Source of the DNA: Guadua angustifolia
Taxonomy: Eukaryota; Streptophyta; Magnoliopsida; Poales; Poaceae
Assembly: GCA_036346375.1 (NCBI GenBank)
Contig: CM070515.1
Location: 12,050,423 to 12,114,422, forward strand
Length of the DNA stretch: 64,000 bases
Reading direction: 5' to 3'
A program made the position numbers and the translations under genes. Positions within the stretch are counted from its first letter, which is position 1. The number at the start of each line of letters is the position of its first letter. This document shows, one piece after another, positions 1-11,039 of the stretch. Below the pieces are notes generated by a model, which made no database searches, had not been told where the DNA came from, and was given only the letters and a program-made list of their open reading frames with translations.

Positions 1-914
1 GCTAGACATCATGGGGCGAGCAAATCCATTTGGTGACAAACATAGACGCTGGCTTCCTCAAGCTTACTTAGTTGCTGTTTGGTATTGGTATAGCTGTAGC
101 TTTTTCTAAAAATAGTTTTTGTTTGGGCTGAAGAGCTACACAATTTGACTAAAGAGGTTTGATATGTGGCAGCCAGGCTTTCAGGTAGGGTGGCTGGATG
201 TTCTAAGTTGAAAAATATCCGAAATGTCCTTGAGTCCAACAACACCTTGTTTGAAAGATATATGAGTAGATTTAATTTATTTTTTTACATTATATACAAA
301 TGTAAATCTAAACGTAAAATGTAATACATTAATAATTGTCAAGTATTACATAACAAAATGAAACATATATGTGGTCCTTGCCAAATAATATATATATAGA
401 GAGAGAGAGAAATGCTACTGTGCTCTCGATGAGTTTGCGAAATCCGTGACAAAAATATTCAATCTGAACCATTCATCTTCTTCATCTTGTTGAAATGTAG
501 CTATAGATCAAATTTCACATTTTTTTGAATTTGTTTACTATTTGTTTTGCATTTTCTAAAATCAGCGATCTAATTAGTTTTGGACTTATATATGTGTGTG
601 TGTGTATGGACTTGCTTTGATCTTACATATATCCGTTCATACGAAGAAACAAGAGAGAAAGAGAGACGGTGATAGGCTCGAAGATGTAAACAGAGTTGGG
701 AACACACCAGCTGCAACCCTGAAACGGTAACATAATCTAGACGAAGCACTAACCCTAACATTAACTAGACATTCTAAATCCTCTCTCTAGAACTGCATGA
801 GCACCGACATCGAACACCCGATGTGCAGCACAGTCTAGCTAAGCAATTGCAAGCTCCAGTGATGGTAAGGCCGGGCTAATGGGTGCATGACCTATGCCTG
901 GCCACAATGAGGCT
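1..914. other. Intergenic, no gene recognised
   Basis: AT-rich sequence with short microsatellites only: a TA/GA tract near 390-411 and a TG tract near 590-606. The small ORFs here have no recognisable domain and no splice context. I see no RNA gene or complete transposon. Confidence 0.6.
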
Positions 915-922
915 GTGGTTGG

Positions 923-1232
923 TAGTGGCGTAGTTAGGATTTTAGTTATGGATAATCCAGTTTAACTTTTTTTAACATTATAAGTGCAGCATACCAACAT
1001 TTAAATAAAAAAAATACCAAACACAATATGATCAAATAAAAAGCTTTAACAACCATTTAGCATCTTAAAATGAAAGGTATTAAATCTGTAACTTACATAT
1101 CTATAATGATAGTTTAAAAGCGTCGGTCGAGAAACCCTACGATTTTTTTCCTCTGAAAAAATCGCAAAATTTAATAAATTTGGTAAATTGGGTGGTCAGC
1201 GCTTCACCGACCACCCTGTAGCTCCGCCCCTA
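923..1232. mobile_element. hAT-type MITE, 310 bp, 8-bp TSD
   Basis: The element begins TAGTGGCGTAGTTAGG and ends CTGTAGCTCCGCCCCTA, which are imperfect terminal inverted repeats of the plant GGCGGAGC hAT class. It is flanked by a perfect 8-bp target duplication, GTGGTTGG, at 915-922 and 1233-1240. The interior is AT-rich with no transposase ORF, so it is non-autonomous. The hAT assignment rests on the 8-bp duplication and the terminal sequence. The same terminal family occurs in the beta-glucosidase insertion at 3927. Confidence 0.85.
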
Positions 1233-1240
1233 GTGGTTGG

Positions 1241-1840
1241 CCTTGATCTGTGCAAGGATGACTAGAGGTAGGTCGATGATAGCGAGGTCAACAGGTGCGG
1301 CAGGGCTCCACAGTGGTGGCGAACCACGGGCGACTAGGAAGCATGGTGAGACATGGGACAAACTCCTAGGACCAAGGCAAAGGTGGTGACGTTAGTGGCT
1401 TGGCCTGGAACGCATCGGAACGGTAGGAAGATTGGTAACGGTGTGCGGCGCATGGCGCTGCGGCAACCGGATGCAAACGGAAAGGGCAGAGGATGTCTAG
1501 GAGCTTTACTAGGAGGTCTAGAAGTTAGTTGTGGAAAGAGTATGGGGGTGGTGGAGGCACCGCGACGGATTTTGCAGTGGAGCTCGAGAACGGGACGACG
1601 ATGGGTTCTTTGATTACCGGCGACGTGGATGAGGGCTAGCCGAGATTCACGGGCAGATGGGGGAGTCGGCGAGAGGAGACCATCGTCGGGCGAGATCTGC
1701 GGGGGCAGGATGCAATCGGCGAGAGTGCTCTACGGGTGGAGAGGGTTGCCGGTTGAGGCAGCAACCAGCGGGAGGCGGCACAGGGACACTCTGGGTGGGA
1801 GAATTGGGAGAGGGACTGAGGGAGGGAGCAGGTAAGCTTT
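1241..1840. other. G-rich unassigned stretch
   Basis: A G-rich, coding-like stretch with overlapping ORFs on both strands (about 1353-1901). The peptides are low-complexity and rich in R, G and A, and match no family I recognise. It may be a relic of a retrotransposon leader or LTR. I do not call a gene. Confidence 0.4.
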
Positions 1841-1843
1841 TAA

Positions 1844-2205
1844 GTCCTGTTTGTTTCAGCTGGAGATTATGAAAAGCAGCTTTTAAAAGCTGGAAGGGCA
1901 ATAAACAGCAAATTTTTAATCTAGATTATAACAATCTGGAGACCAGATTGTAGCAATCCCACAATCCACTCTTCCTAGCTTTTTTTTTTTGCAAAAGACC
2001 ACAATACCCATCCAACTTCAACCAAAATTACCCACCATTGCTGACTTTCCCCAACTTCAACCAAAATTACCCACCATTGCCCCAACTATAATCGGGTTAT
2101 CAAACAACCATGAGCTTTCAATCTCCAGCTTTTTAACAATCCAGTTTTTACAATCTAGTTTTTAAAAGCTGCTTTTCACAATCCCCAGCTGAAACAAACA
2201 AGTCC
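1844..2205. mobile_element. Tourist-like (PIF/Harbinger) MITE, 362 bp
   Basis: The ends are GTCCTGTTTGTTTCAGC and, on the opposite strand, GGACTTGTTTGTTTCAGC. They continue inward as long inverted repeats around AAAAGCAGCTTTT. A TAA trinucleotide flanks both sides (1841-1843 and 2206-2208), the 3-bp duplication typical of PIF/Harbinger elements. The interior holds a roughly 30-bp direct duplication (about 2007-2036 and 2051-2080). There is no transposase. Confidence 0.8.
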
Positions 2206-2445
2206 TAAACCTTACATAAGGTAGGTAATCTCTACTTAACTCTAGGGGTAAAGACAGAACTCAAATCTATGGAAACCGTGGGATATTAGTCATAGGATAT
2301 CATCCTAGACCGACTTTTGGCTTTCGCTTTTTTCTAGTACAAATAGACTACTGGCTTTCGGCTTTGGAGGAGCTGGCCGTTTAGGATAGATTCCTGACTT
2401 TTAGAGTAGAGAACTTGAGGTTGAAGTCGTCAAAGACAAACTCTT

Positions 2446-2677
2446 AGGGGGTGTTTGGTACAGTTCCAGCTCCATCAAAATCCGTAAAATTAGTAGAGTA
2501 GGGTATTCCTAACTCTAAAATTTATAGAGCTAGAGCTGTGAATACATTAAAAGTGTTTAAGTGGGTCATCTTGTTTACATTTTAGACTAAAAATATAAAC
2601 TTAATTTACTTTATTTTAGCCTACAAACTTCAATTTGATGTGAAGATAAAGTCTAGAACTCTGTCAAATAATTTGTG
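2446..2677. mobile_element. MITE, GGGTGTTTGGTA family, copy 1
   Basis: It starts AGGGGGTGTTTGGTA and runs through a stretch colinear with 33561-33794, sharing the words for the tttacattttagac core and the flanking tracts. The right end is decayed, with CTCTGTCAAATA where copy 2 has CTCTACCAAACA. The terminal type suggests a Tourist or related MITE, but no clean target duplication is visible here. The identity of the family rests on the two-copy alignment made by eye. Confidence 0.65.
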
Positions 2678-3174
2678 AAATGCTGGAGGAGACACTTAAA
2701 TTTGTTTCCCCTTTTTTGACGGCGACCCATCACGGTGACTTGACGACGCTAGAACTTCTTTGTTAGCCTACTCGCCTACTCGGTATTCGGTAAGTGCGTT
2801 GAGGCCCCTACATGTTTCGTGTTTTCTGTAGCTGCTGTTGCACGCCGGCCTCGCTAGTCTTTTCTTGATGTTGTTGTTGTTTACAGTCGCAAACAAAAAA
2901 GTGACACGGCAACGCGAGGGCGAGACGTGTCGGGCGGTCACGTCTCAGGAGCTCTCTCTCGCACACGCGTCGCGTCTCCCCTCGTCGCCGCCGAAAGGGC
3001 GGAGACGGTGGAGTCCGGAGACAGCGCTCACACCTTGGATCGTCGCTCTCGAAGTCTGGATCACCGCTCTGCACTGTTACATACATTGGCCTGCACTGCA
3101 CTGCACTGCATTGCAGTAGCGTGGTGTGTGGTTTCTGGGCAGAAGCAGACGGGATCAAGAAGAGGTGTACGGTG
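2678..3174 (+). promoter_or_regulatory. Presumed promoter and 5' leader of beta-glucosidase
   Basis: The region is directly upstream of the glucosidase start codon. CpG content rises after about 2900, and a short GCACT pentamer repeat lies at about 3090-3113. I cannot identify a convincing TATA box or transcription start, so this is a positional inference only. Confidence 0.35.
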
Positions 3175-3778
3175 ATGGAGGAGAACCGTGGCAGTTCAGG
3201 CCTGCGTGTGCTCAGGGTTTCTCTGGTTCTTGCCGTCCTGTTCGCCTCCGCGGCGGCGGCGGTGATCACCCGGGATGACTTCCCGGAGGGGTTCGTCTTC
3301 GGCGCCGGATCATCGGCTTATCAGGTACTAGCTAGTAAACACTACCCAACTGTTCCATTCTGCCCAGCTCTGTTGCAATAACAGTGATAGCCTCTGTAGT
3401 GTAGGACGAATGCATGCTACTACTAGAACGCAGAAATTATCCTCAACTAGCTCTTTCTCTTAGTCCCTGCATTGCCTGTAGCCTCTAGTGTTAGCATCTG
3501 ATGATGTCAGTGATTTCTTGCTGAATACTGATCATACGATGGTGTTGCTGGAATCAATCTTGCGCAGGTTGAAGGCGCATGGGCAGAGGACGGGAAGAAG
3601 CCTAGCATCTGGGACACATACACGCACCAGGGTTAGCCTCGCCAGTTCGCCTGTGCATTTCGGTCAAGCATCGACTAATTCTATTTCTAACAAGTGGAAT
3701 ATTTTTGAGTTTTTTTAAGGCTATTCTTTTGACAAAGCGACTGGAGATGTCGCTGCAGATCAATACCACAAGTACAAG

Positions 3779-3899
3779 GCATGTTAATCTCTGAAACAAC
3801 GGCCCGATGCTAAAGATACTTTAAATTAATTGCAGATCAGCTGGAAGATGCTTCTTTTTTTTTCTTTCCATATGTGCACTTATGGTCGATTAATCGCAG
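3779..3899 (+). other. Probable GC-AG intron in beta-glucosidase
   Basis: The reading frame requires exon 3 to end at AAG (3776-3778), followed by GCATGT, a GC donor. The acceptor is CGCAG at 3895-3899. Using the nearby GT at 3783 instead would add four bases and break the frame. GC-AG introns are a known minority class. A point change from GT is the alternative, and only transcripts can separate the two. Confidence 0.55.
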
Positions 3900-3926
3900 G
3901 GAGATGTGAAGCTGATGCATGAGATG

Positions 3927-4697
3927 CATGGGCGGAGCCAGCGGTTGTCACTGTTGGGCCGTGGCCCAACCAATTTTTTGCCGGCCCGTTACCCCACCCT
4001 GATTAGATTAGCTTAATAGCTCACGCAACAGAAATCACGACTCGAAGTCTCGCATAGCCGTCCGCCGCCATTCCTGACTCGTGCGAGTTGCTTTCTTCGG
4101 GTTCCGGCGTTCCACCGTTCCGTGCCACGCCACTGCTACGCTGCCCGCCATGCCGCCTTACACGGCCGCCACGCACCGAGTCAAAGGCTCGGGCGGTTTG
4201 CCGTTTGCGAGTGGGCACACACATATATTCCATGAAAGTGATTTTGTATTGATTGATTGAACCATTTTTACAATAGGGATAGTGACCGCCACACACCGAG
4301 GAGTCAAAGGTTTATCACTAAACCCAATCTCAAATTACCCGTGCCACATCAATAATTATTACCATTTTGTTAAAACTATATAGAGATCCTGCAGATAGCT
4401 ACTCTCTAGGTATAAGTAGATAATTGAGATAATTAGATAAGTCAAATAAATTAATCTAAAGAAAGGGCCTTAGGAATTGACAAGGAATCCATAGCACATT
4501 TTTACACTCGGAGGCGCAAGCCCGAGAAGAAGAAGTAGTATGATAATATTCTCCAAACTATTGTAAAACCTTATTATTATCTTCGTATTTAGCTTAATTG
4601 CTTTTGATACATTCTATATTTATATGTTGGCATGTAAGTTATATATTTTTTTTGAAAGTTGGTACAACCAAAACTAAAATCCTAGCTACGCCAATCG
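3927..4697. mobile_element. hAT element, 771 bp, inside GH1 exon 4
   Basis: The left end is CATGGGCGGAGCCAG and the right end, inverted, is CGATTGGCGTAGCTAGG. These are imperfect repeats of the same terminal family as the MITE at 923. A perfect 8-bp target duplication, ATGAGATG, lies at 3919-3926 and 4698-4705. Both copies fall in coding sequence (codons for HEM), and removing the element plus one copy restores the frame. There is no transposase ORF. A GC-rich patch at about 4020-4210 lies between AT-rich ends. Confidence 0.9.
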
Positions 4698-6779
4698 ATG
4701 AGATGGGCTTGGATGCGTACAGATTCTCAATTGCCTGGCCAAGGCTTATTCCAGGTATATATATATATGAAACCTGTTGTGCCGAAAAATGTGACGACGG
4801 ATCATTCGGTCCAAATACATGAGAACGACGAGTTCAAATTGATTCGTGACATGCTAACCAATTTGATTCTATAATAAGTATGATAGATAGAAAAATATAC
4901 TCAAAGCCAATCTAATGTGATAACCAACAGCAAAGAGCTAAACAGTGAAGAAGTCAATCAAATCAAAGGATAATGATAAGCCTAAATAGCCGATTAGGAC
5001 TGATTAAATGGTAGATAAAGGTAGACTTTCTAAAAAGGCAACCTGCAACAATATCAAAGAAAATCAAACCCGACGTAATCGAAGGTGACCAACAATTGGC
5101 GATACACAACTTTATTGATCAAGATCATATTACAAGAGAGCTTATAAATTACTAATCTACTCTAGTTGACATGAAAATAAAAGTAAATGAAAAAAAAGTA
5201 AATGTGAGTTGTTTTATTGAGGGTTGTTGTCTTTGCTTACTCTTGATCATCTTTTATGGTGCATTGGTTGATCATATTCTTCTTCGATGTATTCATCGAT
5301 TATAATCCGTATCGGCCATTGTACGGATAAATCCTATCTTGAACTAATATCATCTTTAACTCAATTTTTCCTTTTTTACCCAATATCTGCAAAAATATCT
5401 CTTTTATCATAACCTGATAAATTAGTCATTATCTTACCAAATTCTGGTGCAAGCAGAATCACATCTCCTTCTATTTCTTTTGGAGTAGTACGCCTAACTT
5501 TTATCTGGTTATGTTGTAGACGGGCGAGGAGCTGTGAACCCAAAGGGGCTGGAGTACTACAACAATCTAATAGATGAACTCCTAAGATATGGTAATTTGG
5601 TTAATTTATTTTTAACAATCTGAATTGCCAATCTACAATGTTTGTGTTTCCTACTAGCTAGGCAGTACTGCTTTCATGATTCTGGAATGTTCAGACTACA
5701 TTGTTTGAGTTCGTGGTCGCAGGAATACAGCCTCACGCAACAATCTATCACTTCGATCTTCCTCAGGCTCTTCAAGACGAATACAATGGGTTGCTCAGTC
5801 CTAGATTCATGTACTCGTTCTTTTGCTACTGAACTGCTGCACTGAATAGCAAGCATTTGGACACTTAAGCACAAATGCTTAGCCTTGCACGGTTATTTAC
5901 TTCTGAATTTTGACTTGACTCGAGACCGTGTGATGCGATGCGATGCAGCGAGGATTTCACGGCGTACGCGGAGGTGTGCTTCAGGAGCTTCGGCGACAGG
6001 GTGAAGCACTGGACCACCGTCAACGAACCAAATGTAGAGCCAATCGGCGGGTATGACGAAGGCTTCTTCCCGCCGCGGCGGTGCTCCTGCCCGTTTGGAG
6101 GCGTTACCTGCTCCGAAGGAAACTCTACGACGGAGCCGTACGTCGTCGCTCACCACCTTCTGCTCGCGCACGCGTCGGCTGTGTCCCTCTACAGAGACAA
6201 ATACCAGGTTAACTCATTGTCATTGGTGTCTTGTAGGAAATTGCAACAAGCTGTTATAAACATGAAAAAGAAAGTCTCAATTCATACACGGTCTGATACT
6301 GAATCGCCATAAATCGCCATCTATGGTTGTTAGAGAGATGCCTAACAACTATCTCCAGCGATGTGCATACCGATAAAATCTCCTCCCGGGCCTCTTGGTG
6401 CTGCAACACAGACCATAATCACAACCAGTTGGTACAAATATATATAACCTGCAACGGATTAGAAATTAATTTCTAAACATATTGATCATACTACTAGGAG
6501 GTGACAGATTAGAAGCCGCTTGTATGACGCGCTATATAAAATGGCAGTAAAAAAAGAGGCGTCGAATAATTTCCTCATTGTTATAAAAACAACACTTTCT
6601 GTTGTCACTCTAGTTTCCTTTAGATAGGTTATTTTGTAAATATCACCTCACGACATAAGTACCAGAGAAATTTTTTATTTTTAATGGCATCTTAATCTTC
6701 CACAATTGTCGGTTTGTGATTGGAATATTTTTGATACATTAAGACTGTATACATGAACTGAACAGAAAACTGTCCATTT

Positions 6780-7640
6780 TGATGGAGATTCTATCGACAT
6801 GTATTCCGTTCTCGTGATAAGTGCAAACCAGCAACCTTTTCAATGAGCTCATGCTAGACCAGTAAATTATGTCCCGTAATGGCCCTACGAAATGATACAT
6901 TAAGTGCTATAGAAGCCATTACTTCTGCCATCGTAGCATGTTTTTTTCCGTACAATGTTATAAAGTTAAGGATATTGTGCACTGAGGGAGTTGTTCCCAA
7001 TCCATATATCCTGCTAAAATCGTATTTGAGTTCCATCATGAAGTTCAAAAGAACCAAATCTAAAGAAATGATGTTTGACTTTCATTAGATCAGTCTAAAA
7101 ATGAGAGTCTCTTGACTTTCTTTCTATATAAGAAATAGTCTTATTTTCTAGATACTTTCTTTTGAAGAGAGTTTGCCATATACTATCATCATTTAGCGGG
7201 TTGAAAATCCATTTGCTAAGTAAGCAGATATTTTTGACACCAAGATCTTAAGTGCCCAAACCACATTGATCCTTGGGTCGACGTAACGTAATATATCCCA
7301 CTTAAGCTAGCATATACTTTCTTTTATGGCTGTCACTTTGCCACAAGATTTTGGATCTATAATAGTCTAGCCATTTAAGCATCTCTCATGCTATTTCAAA
7401 AAAAGATTGCATAAACATTGGTAAGTTGATAAGCACAAAATTTAGAAGGATTAATTGACCTTCAGTGGACAAATACTTGCCCTTCCAACTGTTTAACCGC
7501 TTTTTAAATCTTTCTTCTACTCCCTTCCACCCACTGGATCTTCAGTTTTCTATAATGAATTGACATGTCAAGATGTCTAAATAGAAAATTGCCTAACCTA
7601 CAATCAAATAGCTGAGTATATTGAGCCTCGAAATCTTTAG
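6780..7640 (-). mobile_element. LINE (L1-type) relic in GH1 intron 7
   Basis: The minus strand encodes a decayed segment typical of the region after the reverse transcriptase in plant LINEs. It has an FFWQSDSHKRKY-like stretch, then RPKDQ-GLG and a KNICLLSKW motif (about 7400-7200). Further on is a VSFRRAITGHNLLVWHEL stretch (about 6910-6850) of the kind that precedes the zf-RVT domain. Stops and frame changes are frequent. The RT core, endonuclease and poly-A tail are not visible, so this is an old fragment. It lies antisense to the host gene and is removed with the intron. Confidence 0.65.
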
Positions 7641-8926
7641 CAGCACCAAAACAGAACGGTTGCTCCTAGAAATCAGTTGTTTTGTTTCAATTCATACTGT
7701 CCCAGGCAGAGCAAGGAGGACGGATTGGGCTCGCATTGCTGGCATTTTGGTACGAGGCGGTGACGCGGAAACCGGAGGATGTAGCAGCAGCTGCTAGGAT
7801 GAACGATTTCACAGTCGGATGGTTAGGTCCAGCTACTCATTTCATCGATTGCCTGACTACATGTGAGTGAATCTTATGGGTTAAAAATTGAACTGATGTG
7901 TTGTTTATGGTCAACGTAAATAGGTTCATGCATCCGTTGGTGTACGGAGACTACCCACCGGTGACGAGGAGGAACGCCGGGTCCAGGCTGCCGCCGTTGA
8001 CGGCCGCAGAGTCGGCGAGAGTGCGTGGGTCGTTCGATTTCGTGGGGATCAACCACTACGGCGCTGTCTACGTTGAAGCTGATCTGAGCCAGCTCCAACG
8101 GAAGCTGAGAGATTATAAAGGCGACGCGGCCATAAAATATATCACCCGTAATCTATGGAGTGCAAACATACAATTTTCTCACTTGAATTAGTCATTTCAA
8201 ATGCCGGCCAGAAGAACGTTCATGGCTTCGACTTCCTTTTTTTTCCTGAACATCTATTCAGGACCGTGGGAAACCATGCTAACTAGACAGCTTGCACTCG
8301 TCGGGCTGGGGAATCATGAGGCGCCGTGGGCTCTCAGAAAAATGCTGGAACACCTGCAGATGAACTACGGAAATCCTCCCGTTTTCATCTACGAAAACGG
8401 TAAGCCAATCTCGTTAGTTTTCGAAGTAAGCAACATGCATGATTTCGCTGCGCGAGCATGCTGCATGGTCTTAAGTCGATGTATGTGCCATGGTTGTCCC
8501 TCCCAGGAGCTGGTCACGAGCGAGACCCATCAGGTGGATTGCTGTACGACGACGAGTTCAGGTCACATTTCCTTCAGGTTTACATCGAAGCAGCTCTCCT
8601 TTCTGTCAGGTACTGGATGAGTGGGTGGGTTGGATGCATCAGCTAATCTCATCTTGTCTCTGCCTCTGACCTCGTGCGTATGTGTGCGCTGCCTGTGAAG
8701 GAGCGGATCGAACGTGCGCGGCTACTTCGTGTGGTCGTTCCTGGACGTGTTCGAGTACGTCTTCGCCTACAGGTTCCGCTTCGGCCTGTACGGCGTCGAC
8801 TTCGGCGACGAGGATCGGACGAGGTACGCCCGGCGCTCGGCGCGGTGGTACGCCGGCTTCCTCCGTGGCGGCGAGCTCAGGCCGGTCGCGTCCGGCGACG
8901 GCGCCGGGGCCTCCTACTCCGAATGA

Positions 8927-9197
8927 GCTCTCGCGTGCTGCGTGTTCTGAATATGCAAGTGCGGATCTTTCGAAGAGAATATGCAGATGCAGAACGTCGT
9001 CAGAACAGAAGCCCATCAGTTTTGTGTTCTTTCTCGAGAAGTTGAGATGATCCCGGCGTGTAAGCAACTTGTCAGACGAGGGGAAGTTTACGCGCAAGTT
9101 TGGGACGAAGCGCCGCGTTTCCGCCGCTACGTACGTTTCTGGGCCGAATAATCTTCACCTTACGTTGGGCCGGCCCGCCGCTTTGTATGCTGACCTA
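8927..9197 (+). other. Presumed 3' UTR and downstream flank of GH1
   Basis: Sequence following the TGA at 8924-8926. No canonical AATAAA is obvious before the foldback element begins. No further ORF here is credible. Confidence 0.35.
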
Positions 9198-9208
9198 CAC
9201 TTATGCAG

Positions 9209-9857
9209 AATTTTTTATTTAATATTTATTTTAAATCTTTTTCAAAACTAATCGGTGGGGTAAAAATTTGAAAAGTAGGCGCCGTCGCCCAGTATAGGCG
9301 ATCGCCTCTTCAGGCGACAGTACCTGCGCTTAACGGCTCATACCCATTTAAATTTCAAATTTTTAATCCGAAAAAAAAATTTGAAAATAGACCTATCGCC
9401 CTAGTCTTATAGGCGATAAGCACTGTAGCTTTCTTATCTGTAGCAATTTTTTTTCAATTTTGTTGTATTCGACCGGAAAAAATTTTTAAAAAAAACTTCT
9501 TGTGAATACTTTGTTAGCGATTACATCACAAGAAGCTATTTTTTTGGTAATTTATTCACAAGAAGTTTTTTTTTGTAATTTTTCCTATTGAATACAACAA
9601 AGCGCAAAAAAATTGCTACTGATACCAGTGTTACAGTACCTATCGCCTCTTTGGGCGACGCCTGCATCATGGCGATAGGTCTATTTTAATTTTTTTACTC
9701 GCTGTTAAAATTTGAAATTTCGCCATGAAATGTTAGGCAGGTACTGTCGCCAAGACGGGCGACGCTCAGATTAGCAACGGCGCTACTTTTCAAATTTTTG
9801 CTCTTACCGATTAGTTTTGAAAAAGATTTAAAATAAATATTAACTAAAAAAAAATTC
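9209..9857. mobile_element. Foldback/MULE-like MITE, 649 bp hairpin
   Basis: The two halves are near-complete inverted repeats. The arm from about 9209 to 9430 (containing TCAAAACTAATCGGT, GGCGACAGTACCTG and AGACCTATCGCC) reappears inverted from about 9855 to 9640. An inner inverted pair around CTTCTTGTGAAT continues toward the centre. An 11-bp direct repeat, CACTTATGCAG, flanks it (9198-9208 and 9858-9868). Duplication length and long arms fit a Mutator-like or foldback element. There is no ORF. A transcript across it would fold into long double-stranded RNA. Confidence 0.75.
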
Positions 9858-10131
9858 CACTTATGCAGATCAGTCCTCTTTCTTGGATCGCAATTTTCCT
9901 GCGCAATGGGAACTTTTTGTAAATCAGTGCGTACCTGTGTAGAATAATTCAAGTGCGGTCCGAAATTTTTTTTCTTGCAAACTATTCCCTGTGCGATGTC
10001 GCCTCCGCAGCGCGCACCGGCCACCACACGCGGTGCGTCGTGGTCTCCGCTCTCCACCGATGCCGCCAACCCTGTCCTGTTGTGCTCCTTACCTAGTAGA
10101 TGTCGGCGGGTAGAGTTGCAGTCCGAGGCGG

Positions 10132-10387
10132 TAGGGCTGGATAAAAACTTGTTGAGCTGGCTCGATTGCTCGTTTCGAAATTGCTCTGATTATATTTATT
10201 TTTCTTTTAAAATAAAAATTAATTGATTTAGAACAAGGGTCAATTTCGGTTCAGCTCGTTAAGCTCGGATCGTTAAGTTCGGTTCGAAGTTGGATCTCAA
10301 ACAATATATGAGACTATAATAAATAAGAATAAATCAGTGTCGAAGAAAGCTCGAAAAAAAATTCAATCGGCTCGTTATCCACCCCTA
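10132..10387. mobile_element. hAT MITE, 256 bp, 8-bp TSD
   Basis: It begins TAGGGCTGGATAA and ends TTATCCACCCCTA, matching terminal repeats of the TAGGGGTGG hAT class. A perfect 8-bp duplication, CGAGGCGG, flanks it at 10124-10131 and 10388-10395. The interior carries repeated GCTCGTT and AAGCTCG words as subterminal repeats. There is no transposase ORF. Confidence 0.85.
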
Positions 10388-10395
10388 CGAGGCGG

Positions 10396-11039
10396 CGAGC
10401 AATGCTCGACGATTTGGAGGCCGAAACTGTCGGTAGCCTAGAGGGCAGTACTACATATGCTAGGGAGTGAGGTGATGCACGGCAACGAGGAGGAAGCCGT
10501 CGACACTGACTATCGGTGTGATACTAATCATACTACCATGAGTCCATGACGCATTGCGCACTCCAGCACGTCATGCTAGATCTTTCATTGTCTAGCAACG
10601 ATTTGTTCATGGATCTCTTGGTACGTATACAATATTCAACAATCAATAGGTGACGTTCTTCTTTCGTTCATTGCATTATCACCTCCTTTGGTTATTAAAT
10701 TACATTGCAAAAGAAGTCATTTGTCCGAATTAGGTTCTTAGGTCGTCGAATTTTTTTCTAAGGCTAACAAGCCATGTTTGTTCTTAGATATCAATGTGTC
10801 ACCCTCTTTTGGAACCATATTGCAACACATTTGATACCTTATTTATAAGAAAAGAATATACATCCCATATTAAAAAAAATTATAAAGAAAATAATACATC
10901 TGCCGCATGAAGAAAACGAAAGCTACAGTTCGGTACACGGAAGTCTAGTGCATGAGCCACGCATGCATTGTTGTCTTGTGCGCTGAAGAAAGAAGTCCGA
11001 GAGAAGGAAAGATTTGCGCCAATAGAAGGAATTAGAAAA
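10396..11039. other. Unassigned intergenic
   Basis: No gene, tRNA or complete element recognised. ORFs are short and without domain character. Confidence 0.5.

Larger units (their letters stand above)
3175..8926 (+). pseudogene. GH1 beta-glucosidase, exon 4 interrupted by hAT
   Basis: Family-1 beta-glucosidase, which hydrolyses beta-glucosides with retention. A hydrophobic N-terminus (residues about 9-29) suggests export to the vacuole or apoplast. Exons: 3175-3324, 3568-3631, 3720-3778, 3900-3926 with 4706-4754, 5520-5591, 5723-5810, 5949-6207, 7706-7821, 7924-8147, 8262-8399, 8507-8609 and 8701-8926. Without the insert these sum to 1575 nt, or 524 aa, normal for the family. The acid/base motif TVNEPN (E196) and nucleophile motif IYENG (E414) are intact, as are VEGAWAEDGKKPSIWD near the start and the WSFLDVFEY motif near the end. 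A 771-bp hAT element splits exon 4. Reading into it meets a stop near 4017, before either catalytic residue, so the allele is probably null unless the insert is spliced out. The start is chosen by the signal-like segment. Intron 3 uses a GC donor. The exact rice orthologue is not assigned. Confidence 0.85.

Noticed and set aside
2808..3269. 153-codon minus-strand ORF at the glucosidase start
   Set aside because: It is antisense to exon 1 and the leader, low-complexity, and the opposite strand has a verified coding structure.
8639..9097. 152-codon minus-strand ORF
   Set aside because: Antisense shadow of glucosidase exon 12, which encodes conserved GH1 sequence on the plus strand.
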